Positions 49,058 to 61,937 of a stretch of 64,000 nucleotides of DNA are shown here, one piece after another; positions within the stretch are counted from its first letter, which is position 1; each line of letters opens with the position of its first letter. The notes below the pieces were generated by a model. That model did no database searches and was not told the origin of the DNA. It saw nothing but the letters and a program-made list of their open reading frames with translations. The stretch is from Sequoia sempervirens (Eukaryota; Streptophyta; Pinopsida; Cupressales; Cupressaceae). The position numbers were made by a program, and so were the translations under genes. The stretch lies in NCBI GenBank assembly GCA_007258455.2, contig VDFB02254903.1:1-64000 (forward strand), given 5' to 3'.

Positions 49058-52000
49058 TGTAGACACTTAAAAATGTTTTGATGGATCACATTGGCTAACT
49101 AACATCATCTCTTTCGATTTCATCCTAAATTCCTCTATTTAATTGAATAATGTCAATTATTTGATTAAATTCACCTAAATCTCCTATTAATTGAATAACT
49201 CACATTATTTGATTAATTCATCATGTTAACATTAATCCTCCCATTTAATTAAATAATATCCAAATTATTTAATTAAATTCATCTAGATTCATCCTTTATT
49301 CACTCTTTGATTAAATAATCCTAATTATTTAATTAAATCCTCAAATCCCCTTTTCATTAAATAAATTAATAATTTAATGAATATCCTCACATTCCTCATA
49401 TTGCACATTAAAATTTAGTTTTAATTACTAAATTTGCTAATTTCCCTCCCATCCACTTGCTTAGGGAATATTCCAGAGGAATATTCTCCTATTTTCCTCC
49501 AAAAAAGGCAATGATTATTCCAAACAAACTTTGAAACAACCTTTTTAAGTTGTTGTAAAGTGTGTTTGTTTGCATGATTACGAGCCCTTGATCTTTTCTT
49601 GATCCATGTGAACATTGATTCTCATCCATTGATAAGGCTTCATGGGTTTTGGGTTTCCTCATAGTACCTATTTGTACAAGTTGTTTGTACAGATTAGAAT
49701 AAGAAACAATGTAGATTTATCAAGCATGACAACATGATAGGCTCTACTGATTGTATCATTGATCTCTAGTTAAGAGGGGTAAAAATGATACAATGTTATA
49801 GATTTTAACAGGTGGTATTGAACAATGCAAAGGTGTTTATAATGAGCATTAATAGTAAACATGGGGATATTTCCAAAAGAGGATGATGGAAAATGAATAG
49901 TTCACAAGAAGCACAAGAAGACAAACAACATGCTTTTGATGCAAATGAGTAAATTAAATGCATTTTTAATCATCATTGCACAAAGCAGTGAAAGCATATA
50001 TTATGTGCATGTGTTTGGAAATAAAAGAGGGGGATCACTGTTTATTTCTAGAGTAGAACATGGCCTATTGATAGGAGTTGTGCATTTAAGAGTTTTGTAT
50101 CCATAAGAACATACTACATTTAAATCATCAACAATGAAGAGATTTAAGGTTTATAACAAAGAGAGTCATTTCCAAGTTTCAAGCTTTTGAGGGGTGCTAA
50201 TTAACACTGTTGTGAGGCCAAAGGCTTTTTTCCAAAATATAGTCATGAGTAATCAAAAGCCTGGTATCCACAAGAATAATTCAATACACAATTCACAGTG
50301 TCATAGAGATCAGTTTTGAATTTAGGACAGTGACAATCCTAAATTGGAACATATCAGTCATCTAGTGAATTATCTTATACCAAATATTTGAGTTAAAAGA
50401 TGCATGAAGAGGAGAGGTTTTTGAATCAAATAAAATTCATACAATGGATGCAATAATACAATCAAGATGCAGAGGTAACAGTGAGGAAAATTTTGTGAGA
50501 ATGTAGTTAGCTATAGGACCTTGACAATAAGGGTATTATCTGTTATGCAATCTAAAAATGTAGGGTTGAGAGGAAAGATGTTGCTTGTTGTTCATAAATA
50601 GAGGCTGCACTTTCTTAAGATTAGTGGTTTTTTATAAAGTCTGTAGGTTTGACTTTCTTCTTCATGCATTAATTCTACTGTTGAATACCTTGTGAGGTGG
50701 AAATGACTTTGATGTGTCATAAGCATGGTGAAATGGGGGCATGGTGAAGGTCGTGATTCTCATGCAAAATAAGGAAAGCAGGATGATAACTTGTAGTGAA
50801 ATCTTTGGTTTAGGGTTTTGAATTGAAAACTTAGAATAAGAAAACCCTGTTTTATTTTTGGAAAATACAAGTACAAACCCCAAAGTACCTATAGCAAGAA
50901 AATTTATAGCTAAATCCTTGACTTGTATGCAATTGTGGTTGTAATCACAAATGATATAAAATGCATATGCCCACATGGATCGAGGTCTAGGGTAAAACCC
51001 AAAAGAATCTTCAAATCCCTGCAAGAAATCTGTAGGAGAAAATATGGAGAGACACATAGAAAATAGAAATATTTCCATTGTTTTTCCTTAGAAAAATATT
51101 TAGAACAAATTTTGATTCATGGTTAATAAAGAAATCAATAGGAGGGTTTTCAAAATAATCACAAACCTGCGACCATGGGAGTAAATGAAGTTGCACAGAA
51201 TTCATGAGGACATTCATCATTTATTTTAACCATAAATAGCATCCTCATCATTTTGTGAAAAATGGAATTCAAAGAAAGTTCTCCAACAAAGAGACAAGAA
51301 GCTCATAAAAGTACACAAAGTTGCGCTCTAACAAGAGAAAAGATGATATTTTTCCTTCAAAAAATGCATTTGGAGTAACAGTAAAAGCTTACCTCAAGCT
51401 TTTTGGTGATGATATCTGCTAGAAAATACCACTGTGTGCTCTAGAATCTGCCATGAAGTGTCTTCAGAAGCTTTAGAAACCCCAATCATGGTGGCACGGA
51501 TTGAGTAAACAAAGTAAAGTTTCCAAAAAAATTGAAGTAGAAAAATAAAATGTTTTTCACATTGCTTGCCTTTGTTTTGTTTTAGGGTTTCCTAAACCCT
51601 AATACATGTCGATTTGAGATATGCATTTTTTCCTATGTTTTTTTGCCTTATTTCATGCTTTATTTTCACTTCTTTGCATTATATTATAATCATAGCCAAG
51701 TCATGGATTTTGTATTTATTTTGCATTCCTTATATAATGTAAAGTATTTTGGTCAAATGATGCATTATAAATCATTTGGTCAAAATTACTACTGTTTAAT
51801 GCAAAATGATATATAATGTAGATGGAGTTGCTATGTTGGTTATGGGATGGTCAAAGAAGTGTTTTATTGCTTTCCAAGCATATAGGAAAGTTGGGGAAGG
51901 TTATCAAACATGTGGAATGAATATAGGGGGATTTTACTCACTTTGTTGGAGAGTTAGAGAGTATTTAGGCCCATTTTTTCATGCTTTATGATTGATTTGG

Positions 52001-53117
52001 TCAAAATTGACCTTTTCAAACATATTGGAGCTCTTTTAGGAAGGTTTCAGTTGCTAAAAAATAGGCTTTTTGGAGGCATACGAGCTTAGAAGCTTCTAGT
52101 TCCTTTTTTGGTGCAATTGTTTGGGGGTTGATGAATATAGTCATTTGTGTGACTCATTTGTAATTAGTTCTTACTTGTTATTTTTCTACTCTGTGAATTT
52201 TGTGAGTTCTTTGTAGAAAATACAACATACTTTGTAACTCATGTTGGATATGAAATACAGTGAAAGCCTTGGGTGCCATTGATATGAAATTTTTTCTTTC
52301 TTGTTCTTGTAGTGTTATGTATTTTTCAAATGATTGATCAAGTTATATGTCAAGTCTTTTTAACTTCCTTGTGACTTTTTCTCATATTTTATACCTTCCC
52401 TATAAAATTTTGTTCATGTAGGTTGTAATCTGTGTCTTAAGCATGTATATGACTTCTCTAATTGTGAACTTGTTTTCCTTTTAGAGGTTCATGCATTAAG
52501 GCCTCCTTGTGAAATATTTATGTAGGAACATATAGAAACAAGTTGTGTAAGTTTATTTTTCCTGTCATTGCAAACAAGTGTTTAGGCTAAGTTTCATAAT
52601 CCTTTTTCATTTGGTGCATCACCATAGGATCAAATTTTTTAGTTTATGCATTCCTTCTCCCTTTTCTCCGCAAAAGCTTTAATTTAGGTGATTCATTCGA
52701 GGAGGAAGCCAACCTTCTCTGGAGGTTTGGTCATGTTTGAGGTACCCACACCTTGGGATCATTCCCATGTTTCATTGGATTGTTGAATTTCACATTCAAT
52801 AGGGTGCAAATCCAAGAGATAACAATCACATCCATTTGAAAGCATTTACATCAACATAATCCAAGCTTATTTCAACAAAATGGGATTGGGAAAGGGTTGA
52901 ATTCCACATCTGATGTAGTACCAATCCCCCAATGGGATGAGGTTTTTCAAGTTTAATTAAGATTCTTTGTGAAATTTGAGCTTTATTTCAAGTTTTAATG
53001 GATTCCTAGTTTAACTTTACAAGAATTTCATTAGGATTGTAACTTGATTTAGCTAATTACATTTTTTTAAATTGCTTATTACAATCATGTTTATCTTAGT
53101 TAAGATTTACATCCACA
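49058..53117 (+). repeat. E5 5' LTR with replaced middle
   Basis: 49058-49634 equals 61938-62510 and 52825-53117 equals 63097-63389. Between them the 586 bp of the other LTR (62511-63096) are missing, and 3190 bp of unrelated sequence stand instead. The LTR is thus both deleted and enlarged. Confidence 0.8.
49635..52824. other. Foreign 3.2-kb segment inside the E5 5' LTR
   Basis: Has no counterpart in the 3' LTR. No target duplication or LTR ends were found at its borders. The minus-strand frame 50662-51078 (138 codons) has no recognisable domain, and composition alone could explain it. Nothing else coding is visible. It may be part of another element carried in by recombination. Confidence 0.45.
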
Positions 53118-53140
53118 TTTTGGTGCTAGAAGGAGGGCCA
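53118..53140 (+). other. E5 primer-binding site
   Basis: Directly after the LTR end CATCCACA comes TTT and then TGGTGCTAGAAGGAGGG, in the right place and with the TGG start expected of a tRNA-complementary primer site. I do not assign the tRNA. Confidence 0.6.
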
Positions 53141-56024
53141 ACTTTAATGTTTTGACTATTTTTTTGAGAAATTTTGCAGGTTACACCCAGAATTTTGCTT
53201 GAAACCTGTCACTTTTTCAAGCATAGAAAATTGGGTGAATTAAAGCTTGAAAGATGACTATCTAGGTTTTTTAGATCTCGGCATTACCTTTCTGTAGCTT
53301 TTTACGACACTCAATTTCATCAAGAATTGAAAAAGATATCAAATTTTTAGTTTTGGTGTGTTTTTTTTTTAATTTTGGGTTTAATCTCTTAAATGCGTGA
53401 TTTTCTTTCATTTTTAATAAATTCTATATGACTAATCTTGTAGAAAGGTTACTAGGTTTTGAATATCTCATGTTTAGCTTTCTAAAACATTTTACAATTT
53501 AAAAATTGATCAACATTTGAGAAAGTTGTCATTATCTCGAGTTGTTATAATCATCCATTGTTAATTTTGTTGTATTTTTTTTTAAATTATGGGTTTAATC
53601 TCTTGAATGTATGATTTTCTTTCATTTTTAATAAATTCTATATGATTAATCTTGCATAAAGGTTGCTGGGTTTTGAAGAACTCACGTTTAGCTTTCCAAA
53701 ACATTTTACGATTTCAAAATTGATCAAGATTTGAGAAAGTTGTCTTATCTCAAGTTATAATCTAATTTTCTAAAAGTGTTTCTCAACACTTAGTGAAATG
53801 ATAAAATGAATTAGCTTTGAAATTTGGATAAAATTGAACCAAACAACCTCACATTTGCTTTAAATTTTGACATGTGTTTTAATTTTTTGATTTCATTTGA
53901 TTACTAACATGTCTTTGACTTCTTGTTTTGGTTTTTTAGGCTAACTGGTTTTGTAGGTTTGGATGATAAAATTCAAAGTGAAGGAGCATTTTTTCATTGA
54001 TCTTATAGTTGTAATAAGTGTTTTGACACTTTTGGGGCAATTATAACCCATTTATGATGCTTTTTTATTTTATGCTTTAGGACCAAACTAAATTTATTTT
54101 GGGCTTTAAAATGAACGCTCAAATTGGTTAAAATTGAACCCTCACATCATTTTGTTTGTTAGATTAAAATTGAACAATACAACTTTCACACTTCAAATTG
54201 GTGTTTAAAATGAACTCATTTTGCTATGATGGTTTAAAACGAACACGTGTTTGATTTATTTATGTATTCTTGTTGTGTGTATCCACTCCCCTTGTGCTTC
54301 ATGCAATATTGGGTGAAGAGAAACATACAAGTCTACTTTTCCACTTGGAAGCGGAAATCCTCTCCCCTTGTACCTTTTGGAAATCTTGGGTGATGAAAAG
54401 CATTTTATGCTTCAAATATGTGTTACCTTTAGAAGGGCCTGCCTCCCAACTTGTGAGAGTGAATGACCCAAGTGTTACTTTCATTTTAGTTTTCTATATA
54501 AATAATCGGTTGTGACTAAAGGCATTAATCGATTGGTTGTGGTTGTCCCATACCGACAAATGTCTCCCTTAGTATCCTTGTGATGTGTTAAAATCCTTAG
54601 ATTTTTCTAAGTGTTGGGAGGCCTCTTAATTGAGTGAATCATCATGTGTATGGCTCTGGTTTATCCTGAATATGGTCAAAAAATCCTTGTTTGTAGTGGC
54701 TAACCAAGTCTAATTTAGAAAAATATTTTAAATTAGTGCATTGGAGTAGCACTACTCCAAGAAGTTACCTACCATGTCTGATTTTTTATTGAGGCAATAA
54801 AGAAAATAGAGAAGGGACTCCTTTGCTTGGTGTGTCAAGAAGTTACATTTCGTTGACATATCCTATTTTTCCTTTTCATCTTCATGGATTAATCATCTCT
54901 TTTGATGATGGTAAGCCTACTAAGAAATACGTACTTGCTCTATCTAGGATTGTAAATGTTTGAGAGTCAGTTTAACACTTGCTTGGATCCAAAACAATTA
55001 CAAACAAACATCAACAAGTCTTTTTGAAATTTCAAACCCTTTGGTCTAAGTATGGATACCCTTTGAAAAGCCTTGATATTGATGCTTGTCCTAAGGATTC
55101 TATCCTTAGAGACTTCTAAATATTTTGGCTTATATCTCAATCCATACTTTCCAAAGTCAACATAGGTAACTATGGCTCTAACTTCATGATTTTCACATAA
55201 TGGACCTTGTGAAATGAATGATTTTTTTGACATAGACATTTTAGTTTGAAACTTAAGCAACACATCATATATGGTTTAAAAATAACTTCATTAATTTAAT
55301 ATTAAATCAAATGAACATCCCACATGGATGTATGTTCAAACTTTGACTCCCCAAAACAAGAAAATTGAGACAAGGAAAACATTGCAAAACACTGAGTCCA
55401 AATTCTATTTCCAAAATCATTTGAGTCTTTAGGGTTTGATCACTTTAAAGGTATCTAGCATGTTTCTCACCACCTTTTTCGTGCAAAACAAAGGTCCCTT
55501 TTAGGATAACATTTTGGGTCAAACATTTTGTCCACCTTCATCATATTTCATATTCCATTTCACCAACAACTTTAGAAAATTTTGGACACATCAAAACTTT
55601 GGACTTAGACATTTATCAAGCCAATCCCCTAACTTAGCTACTTTGTGTGTAAAATGGATCCTTTTATATACACTTAGTTGAGTTATTCATCACATTTTTG
55701 GACTAGTGTCACAAGTCTACTTTAAAGATTTATATGTTCATTAAAACCTTTATCCATCATCAAAACATAAAAGCCTCTTTGCCTAAAAGTTATGTCCAAA
55801 ATTTTAGAAAGTTCATCCCCCATATCACTCACCCCTTTTCATCTTCCATTAACATCATTTGTCCAAAATACCTTAGAGGTTCACTTTTTCAACAAGGTCA
55901 AAACACAAGAAAAACATGGAATATAAACTTGATTCATACACCATGAGTGATCTAATTAAACCAAACTATCAAAGCCTTACAATACCAATTGATTAAATCA
56001 AAAATCACATTATACAATCCACAC
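53141..56024 (+). other. E5 leader, non-coding, with a ~213-bp direct repeat
   Basis: 53381-53535 and 53594-53755 are diverged direct repeats (both contain TTAATCTCTT, then TTTTCTTTCATTTTTAATAA, then GAGAAAGTTGTC). The plus-strand frame 54270-54515 and the minus-strand frame 54967-55263 show no recognisable feature and are not called. Confidence 0.6.
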
Positions 56025-56065
56025 ATGGGATCATTATATCCTACAAACCTCAATGCTAAAAAAAT

Positions 56066-57300
56066 GTGAGTATGCCCAATCTAAATTTTGGAGCACCTTT
56101 CCCTATGGTAGATTTAAATCAAACTCAAATCCTACAAATATATCAACCAAAAAATCAATACATGAGTCTTCAACAAAACAATATTATCCTATCAAATCAA
56201 TACATTCCAAATGTGAGTATACCAAATACAAACTTACCAAAAATGAACATATCAAATCCACCCTTGGTGAACTATGGGATAGATACATTTGCTAATCACA
56301 CCAATTTTAATCAAAATCCAAACAACATATTGACAAGTCAATGTATTGATCCAAATCAAGGTTACCTAAATCAAAGAAACGTGTTTCTCAACCTCAACAA
56401 TGTTTAATGTCAACCTATAATGCAAAATATAAACATCATCCTGAATCAGAACATTGTCCAAAATCAATTTGTGCACGATACCATACAAATAACACAAGTG
56501 TATATTCCAAATATGCTTGACCAACAACCAAATCAACTATATCAAGGGTATCAAAATCAAAATCAAGATCAAATTGTGTGAAATCAAATTGCTATACTTA
56601 CCAAATCTGTTGATTCATATCACCAAGAGACATCTCCACCCCAAAATTGACACACTCCCCCATTGGTTAAACAGTGTCATCAAAACATAAAGTTGTGTCC
56701 ACAACCATATCAAGAACAACATCCTCAATATCAAGAAGTTGGATATAAAAATCAACAACCTCAACAAGATCAGTCACCACATCTCCAAGATGAATCACAA
56801 CTAGATGAATCTCAACAAGCACAAATATCACAAGATGACAAATGTGAATACACTCCTTCAGGGGAGTCAATCGAATCAACATTAAACACACTAGTCCATG
56901 CTAAACTTATTAATTTTCTAGAATCATTAAATGGAGGTGAACCTAGCATTAAGCTCCCATGGGATGATGATAATGCTTATTGCAAATACCATAGCACAAA
57001 AGGTCATGACATGTCAGATTATATCAAACTCAAAGATCTAATCTAAGACCTTCTTTATTAAGGAAAAATAACTATTGAGGACAATGATCAAGATTCAATT
57101 GCTAATGATAGCAGTGAAAATCTCTCCACCTCAATTGTTGAAAAAAATGATCAAGATTTATCCATCAATAAGCCCCTTGAAGATGTTTCTACCACATCCA
57201 ATGATCAAATCAACATACGTCAAGAGTCATTTTTTTATCGTGATCAAACCCATCAACAATATCCAACAACGATCCATTTCAAGAAGTGTTAACATCATTT
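56066..57300 (+). pseudogene. gag: E5 Gag-like frame, Asn/Gln-rich, with CHC-type motif
   Basis: One plus-strand frame can be followed from 56066 with about five in-frame stops. The first 250 codons are extremely rich in Asn, Gln, Ile and Pro. Then comes an acidic part (PHLQDESQLDESQQAQISQD), then LVHAKLINFLESLNGG and CKYHSTKGHDMSDYIKLKDL. The last phrase has the C-x2-H-x4-H pattern, with the final Cys replaced by Tyr, followed by the LKDLI...GKI segment typical of the end of plant gypsy Gag proteins. The same kind of segment occurs in unit B near 36820. A classic capsid domain was not seen upstream. Because of the stops it is non-functional. Confidence 0.6.
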
Positions 57301-58104
57301 GATCCTATGATTGAAAATATTGATGATTCCCCCAACACCATTTTTGAGGACAAGATTCAAGATTCATTCACCAATGATCATGTTGACAATATCTTTACAC
57401 CACCTAATGAGTTAGAAGACATATCTCAATAATTTATTCCAAAGAATGATCAACATCTTTCACCAAAGGCTAGCAATGGTCCTTTCCAAGACATATTGAC
57501 ATCCTTTGACCTCATGGTTGTAGATATTGAAGGAATCCTCAACTCAACACCTGATCCAAATCCACTCAAAGATCAAGAGGATATTGAGCCACTTCCCATG
57601 CCTAATGAAGATATCCAAGAACCCTTTATAAGAAATCCAACCTTTGAAATTGATCCATGCTAAGAACATGAACTCAAGCATATTGAAGATAATAGCACAC
57701 AAAGTCAAGATCAAGAATTTGTATCTCCAAGATACTACCATGATCTAATGGGTATTTTCCAATCCATACAATATGTCACAAATAATTATCATATCCATAT
57801 ATCACATACTCCTCCATCTACCCATGAGATGCTTACTCCTAATGAACATGTAGATGATCTTCATCCAAAACAAGAGTCTCATACTCTTGATGTCATTACC
57901 AAGAAACAAGAGTATCCTAGTCTTAATATCTTTACACATGATCAAGGCATAGAAGAATCCATAGACATATCAAAAATTGACCATGAAGAAGACCTCTACA
58001 TGGATGGTGAATCAAAAAAATCCTTTGAAGAGCAAGAAGAAATAGATCATGAGGAAGACTCATATATGGATTGTAAAGCATCAATTTCTTTTGTTGAAAC
58101 ATGA
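57300..58104 (+). pseudogene. E5 acidic reading frame after Gag
   Basis: In a shifted frame the sequence is nearly open, with two stops, from about 57300 to the TGA at 58102-58104. It is rich in Asp, Glu, Ser and Ile, with repeated phrases such as ILTSFD and the direct duplication IDHEEDLYMDG / IDHEEDSYMDC. Where a protease and polymerase would be expected, no catalytic motif is present. It may be a linker or an extension of Gag. Confidence 0.45.
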
Positions 58105-58205
58105 AAATCAGACACATCATACAAATTGAAGAAAGTGAGTATGAGGATATCAAGCATTATCAAGAATAAACAAAGCTAAAAAATCTTGAACAATGAGGAA
58201 ATAGT

Positions 58206-58902
58206 TTGTCAATAGAAGAATCAAAGCATGCTAGTAATACTTCCATAATACTGGGGGAAACTTTATCTAGCAAAAACACCAACATGGGGAGCACAAAGAG
58301 TCCTTATGATGAAATAGATACCAATACTCCAACCATTCATATCATGAGTCTTCATCCATTTATCTTTTCACCCACTAATTGGTACCAACCACAAGAAATA
58401 GGTCGATATCAAAGAAAAGAGAAATTTTTCATTGAAGCAAAAGAATCGAAAAAGAAAAATGGACAAGAAAAATTCAAATGGATACCAAAGAAAAATAAAG
58501 AAAATCATCCCTATCACACTTCATTAGTCAAAGAAACTATGGGGAAAAATCAAAAATGGAATTTCATCCATCAAAATTGTCCATTGATACAAAAGAAAGC
58601 TTCAAGAGTGACCTATAAGGTATATCAAGAGGTTGGTCCCAATCGAATCTCCATATACCCATCATTTCTCATCATCCAAAGTTTGGAGAAGCAAAGATTC
58701 CAAACTATCAACCAATCCATCTACATTTTATATCCCTCAATGCATCCCACCATCAACTTCAACATCCATGGTATCCAACTCTCGCATTGACCACATATTG
58801 GCAGCAACTCTTCATCATAAGGACTCTAAGGCCAGTCTATCACGATGTGCACATCTGGGTAAGGTTAACTCTAGTATCGATAAAGAAGATGAAAAGATCT
58901 AG
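58206..58902 (+). pseudogene. E5 polar frames before the 3' non-coding part, unrecognised
   Basis: A 194-codon frame (58206-58790, lysine-rich around 58420-58500) overlaps an 89-codon frame (58633-58902, ending KASLSRCAHLGKVNSSIDKE). The second seems to continue the first after a shift. No domain recognised; low confidence that it codes for anything. Confidence 0.3.
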
Positions 58903-61900
58903 GGGTTACATTCAAGTGCCTATATCTTAGAAAAACAACTCCTCCAAGAATGATATCATTGGAACATCGTGATAGCAACAACAACTATATAATCTAGATC
59001 AAAACCACCAAGTGGTTCAACATGAGCATAAACTTTCAAAAAAATAAAAAGTCAAGAAAATAGTCAAGAGAAAAATTTCCCTCTAGTGAAAACCACTTTG
59101 GTGGCGCTTTGGACAAGTACCATGATTGAAACTTGACAAACACACGTCATGAGAAGAATCAAGCATCTATGTGCACCATTTTAGGTGGAATCATCTCATC
59201 CCACCATAATAAATCCCACATTCCATCCATCTTATCCATAATAAATCTAGGAACCCTTCATTATCCAACCCATTTTCATCCCATCTAACTCATCTTGATC
59301 TTGGCAAAGGTTTGGTATGTACTTCACACTTGCTTATGGTAAAAATATTGACATGGGTCACTATCATTGATCCTATCCTAACCAACATTATTTGAGCCAT
59401 AAGGCATTGTCCAAAGATTCATACTCTATCCAAACATGTCATCCTATCACAAGATAATCCATATCCATCCATCCATTCATTTATCCATGCATCCACCCAT
59501 ATCATTCCATACATTGCTAGACACTGGGGGTAGATACTTACATCTTGCTTTGGGAATAAATCTTGAGCTATATCTTATAAATTATGTGGTGATATAAAAC
59601 ATTTTCTAACATACAATAAAATTGGTCAAATCATTTGTAAGCTAAAATATAAATCACTAGCCCATGTCACATTTTGACGAGAAGATGTTCCTTATCAACC
59701 TTTATATTTTATCTTGAGCATCAATCCAAACAATTAATATCAGATGAAACTATCTTGCACTTCATTGTCACATCAAATCATTCCAACAAATTTTGTTCCA
59801 AATCAAACTTCAAAATATTGATCAATCAAATCCAATCAATCCATCATCATCTCAAGATATATCATTTCCCAATCTTTGTGTTATTCAACACTATCCTTGC
59901 ATTGTTGTGCATCCTTAAAAATGTTATCACTATCAATAATCTATCAATCCGATTAATCAATCCTAGCTTGATTTTTAACAAAATCCTAAAACAAATCATT
60001 GAAATTTTCACATATCCATACACTCATCAACATTATCTAAAAAATCCAAAACATCTTCAAAATCCAAAACATCCAAAACACATCAAAATCCCTAAAAATG
60101 TCAAAACATTGAAAATCCAAAAATAGAACCTTGTTGAACTACATGGTCTTTGTGTGTATAACATAGGAAAGGATCATCTTTGATAAGGCCCTAAGGCCCC
60201 TAGGATAGTCTTTTAGGTTAGGTTCTTGGTCAAATCTCAGAAAATCCAAAAACATTTGAAAACTTAGAAAAACAAAAAAACACTGGAAAACTTGGAAAAA
60301 CCTAAACAACCTCAAATAATTGAAAACCAAAACATTCACATAAACTTTCAAAAAGACAAAAAATAGCCTCAAAATATTGAAAAATACCAAAAACATTGAA
60401 ATATTATGAAAAATCCAAAACCACCCATCCCATTTCACTTGCACTTACAATAAACTTCCATCCATAATAAATTGATCATCACCCTCACCCTTTGGTAACA
60501 CAAATGGAAAAAAAGTACAAAAATCAACAAAATTAGAACCTAAATGTCAAAATCAAACTCTTGATCATTATCAAACATGCCAATCAAACCTTATATCAAC
60601 GGCCTTTCAAGCAACTTATCAACCCACTGACATCTGATAACACGTCCTAGGATGTATCCTTCATACAATGGGAATTATCATTGGCAATCTCTTTGGATAT
60701 TTATCCTAAATCAAAACACACCCTTTGGCAAGAGATATCGATAACATTGACTATTTGTTTTTTATCCTTTCTTATGATTTATCTTATTGACCCATTATGA
60801 GGACCTCTCAATGATGTCTCAACGATTTAGAGAGAAAGGAATGGGGCATCAATCATTATCTTTTATTTTTTGTGCTTCTGGGGTATTCTTGTAAAATAAT
60901 CTTGGTGAATACTTGCTTTTTTGTGCGTAGGGAGGCCATTTGGAGTAGATTGTTGACTATTGTGTATGCTTTGGTTTGATATATTCTAAACTTCTAAGCT
61001 ACATTCCAACGAGGTTTTTGTATGTCAAGTGTGAACAAGAACTATCCTATCTATTTGTAGAGTCAAATTCCATCACATTAGATACAATACCATCCTGGTT
61101 ATCAATACCTTGATGCATTGTGTCTATTTGATATATCAAAAATAAGGAATACTACCAATCTTTATCCCAATCCTATGAAATGAGAAAATCACCCATCTCA
61201 TCACCATATCTGATAAAGTATCAATGCATCATGGACTTGTTGGAATTTTTGAATCAATCTTCAAAATTAATGGTCAAATCATCTTATTTCTTCTATCTTT
61301 ACTAACATTTCTATCCAAGTGTCAAATATATATGATACATCAATTTATACATAAGGCTACCCTTAGCCGATGATTGTCTATACATCATGAAATTTGTCGA
61401 CCTCAATATCTGAGCTAGCACGACAACAATCCCTCTTCCACTAGGGCATAGTGGGGAATCCATATCATCTTTAACTCAACAATCAAAAAAGTTGCAACTC
61501 TTTGATTCAAAAGCAACCTAAAATCTCAAGAATCTCAAGCATAAGCCTAATTTTTCACCTATCATGAGCTTGATTGGAACACTTTATTCTTCGATTGATC
61601 TCTTGAGGGAGAAACCAACCATCTTTCGAGCATACTAATATCAAATTATCTAAAAAAAAAATTCCTAGCCTTGCTAGAAAATCTTGATCAATTTATCTAA
61701 TCAATCATCATTGGGATATATCTTTCCCTACCAATTCTCATGTTATTCAACACTATCCTTTCATTGTTGTGAATCATCAATAATGTTATCAATCAATCAA
61801 TCAAATCAATCAACTTTAGCTTGGCTATCAACATCTCAAAGTGATCATTGATATCCATTCCTACATCGTCATCAACATTGAAATTAGCATGTCTTTGAAC

Positions 61901-61922
61901 CAATGCAATGAGTACATTACTT
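58903..61922 (+). other. E5 3' non-coding part
   Basis: CAT/AAT-rich sequence. The phrases ATCATTTCCCAATC/TGTTATTCAACACTATCCTTGCATTGTTGTG near 59865-59910 recur with changes near 61720-61770. The frames 59674-60126 (plus) and 60139-60444 (minus) are low-complexity and are not called genes. Confidence 0.45.
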
Positions 61923-61937
61923 CAAAGAGGGGAAAAA
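61923..61937 (+). other. E5 polypurine tract
   Basis: CAAAGAGGGGAAAAA runs directly into the 3' LTR start TGTAGACAC. Confidence 0.85.

Noticed and set aside
50662..51078. Minus-strand frame of 138 codons inside the foreign segment of the E5 LTR
   Set aside because: No recognisable domain or repeat, hydrophobic composition as expected of AT-rich DNA, and no conserved counterpart in the window.
59674..60126. Plus-strand frame of 150 codons, Ile/His/Asn/Lys-rich
   Set aside because: Low-complexity ATC/CAA-rich sequence in the 3' non-coding part of E5; ends in short repeats of AATCCAAAACAT.
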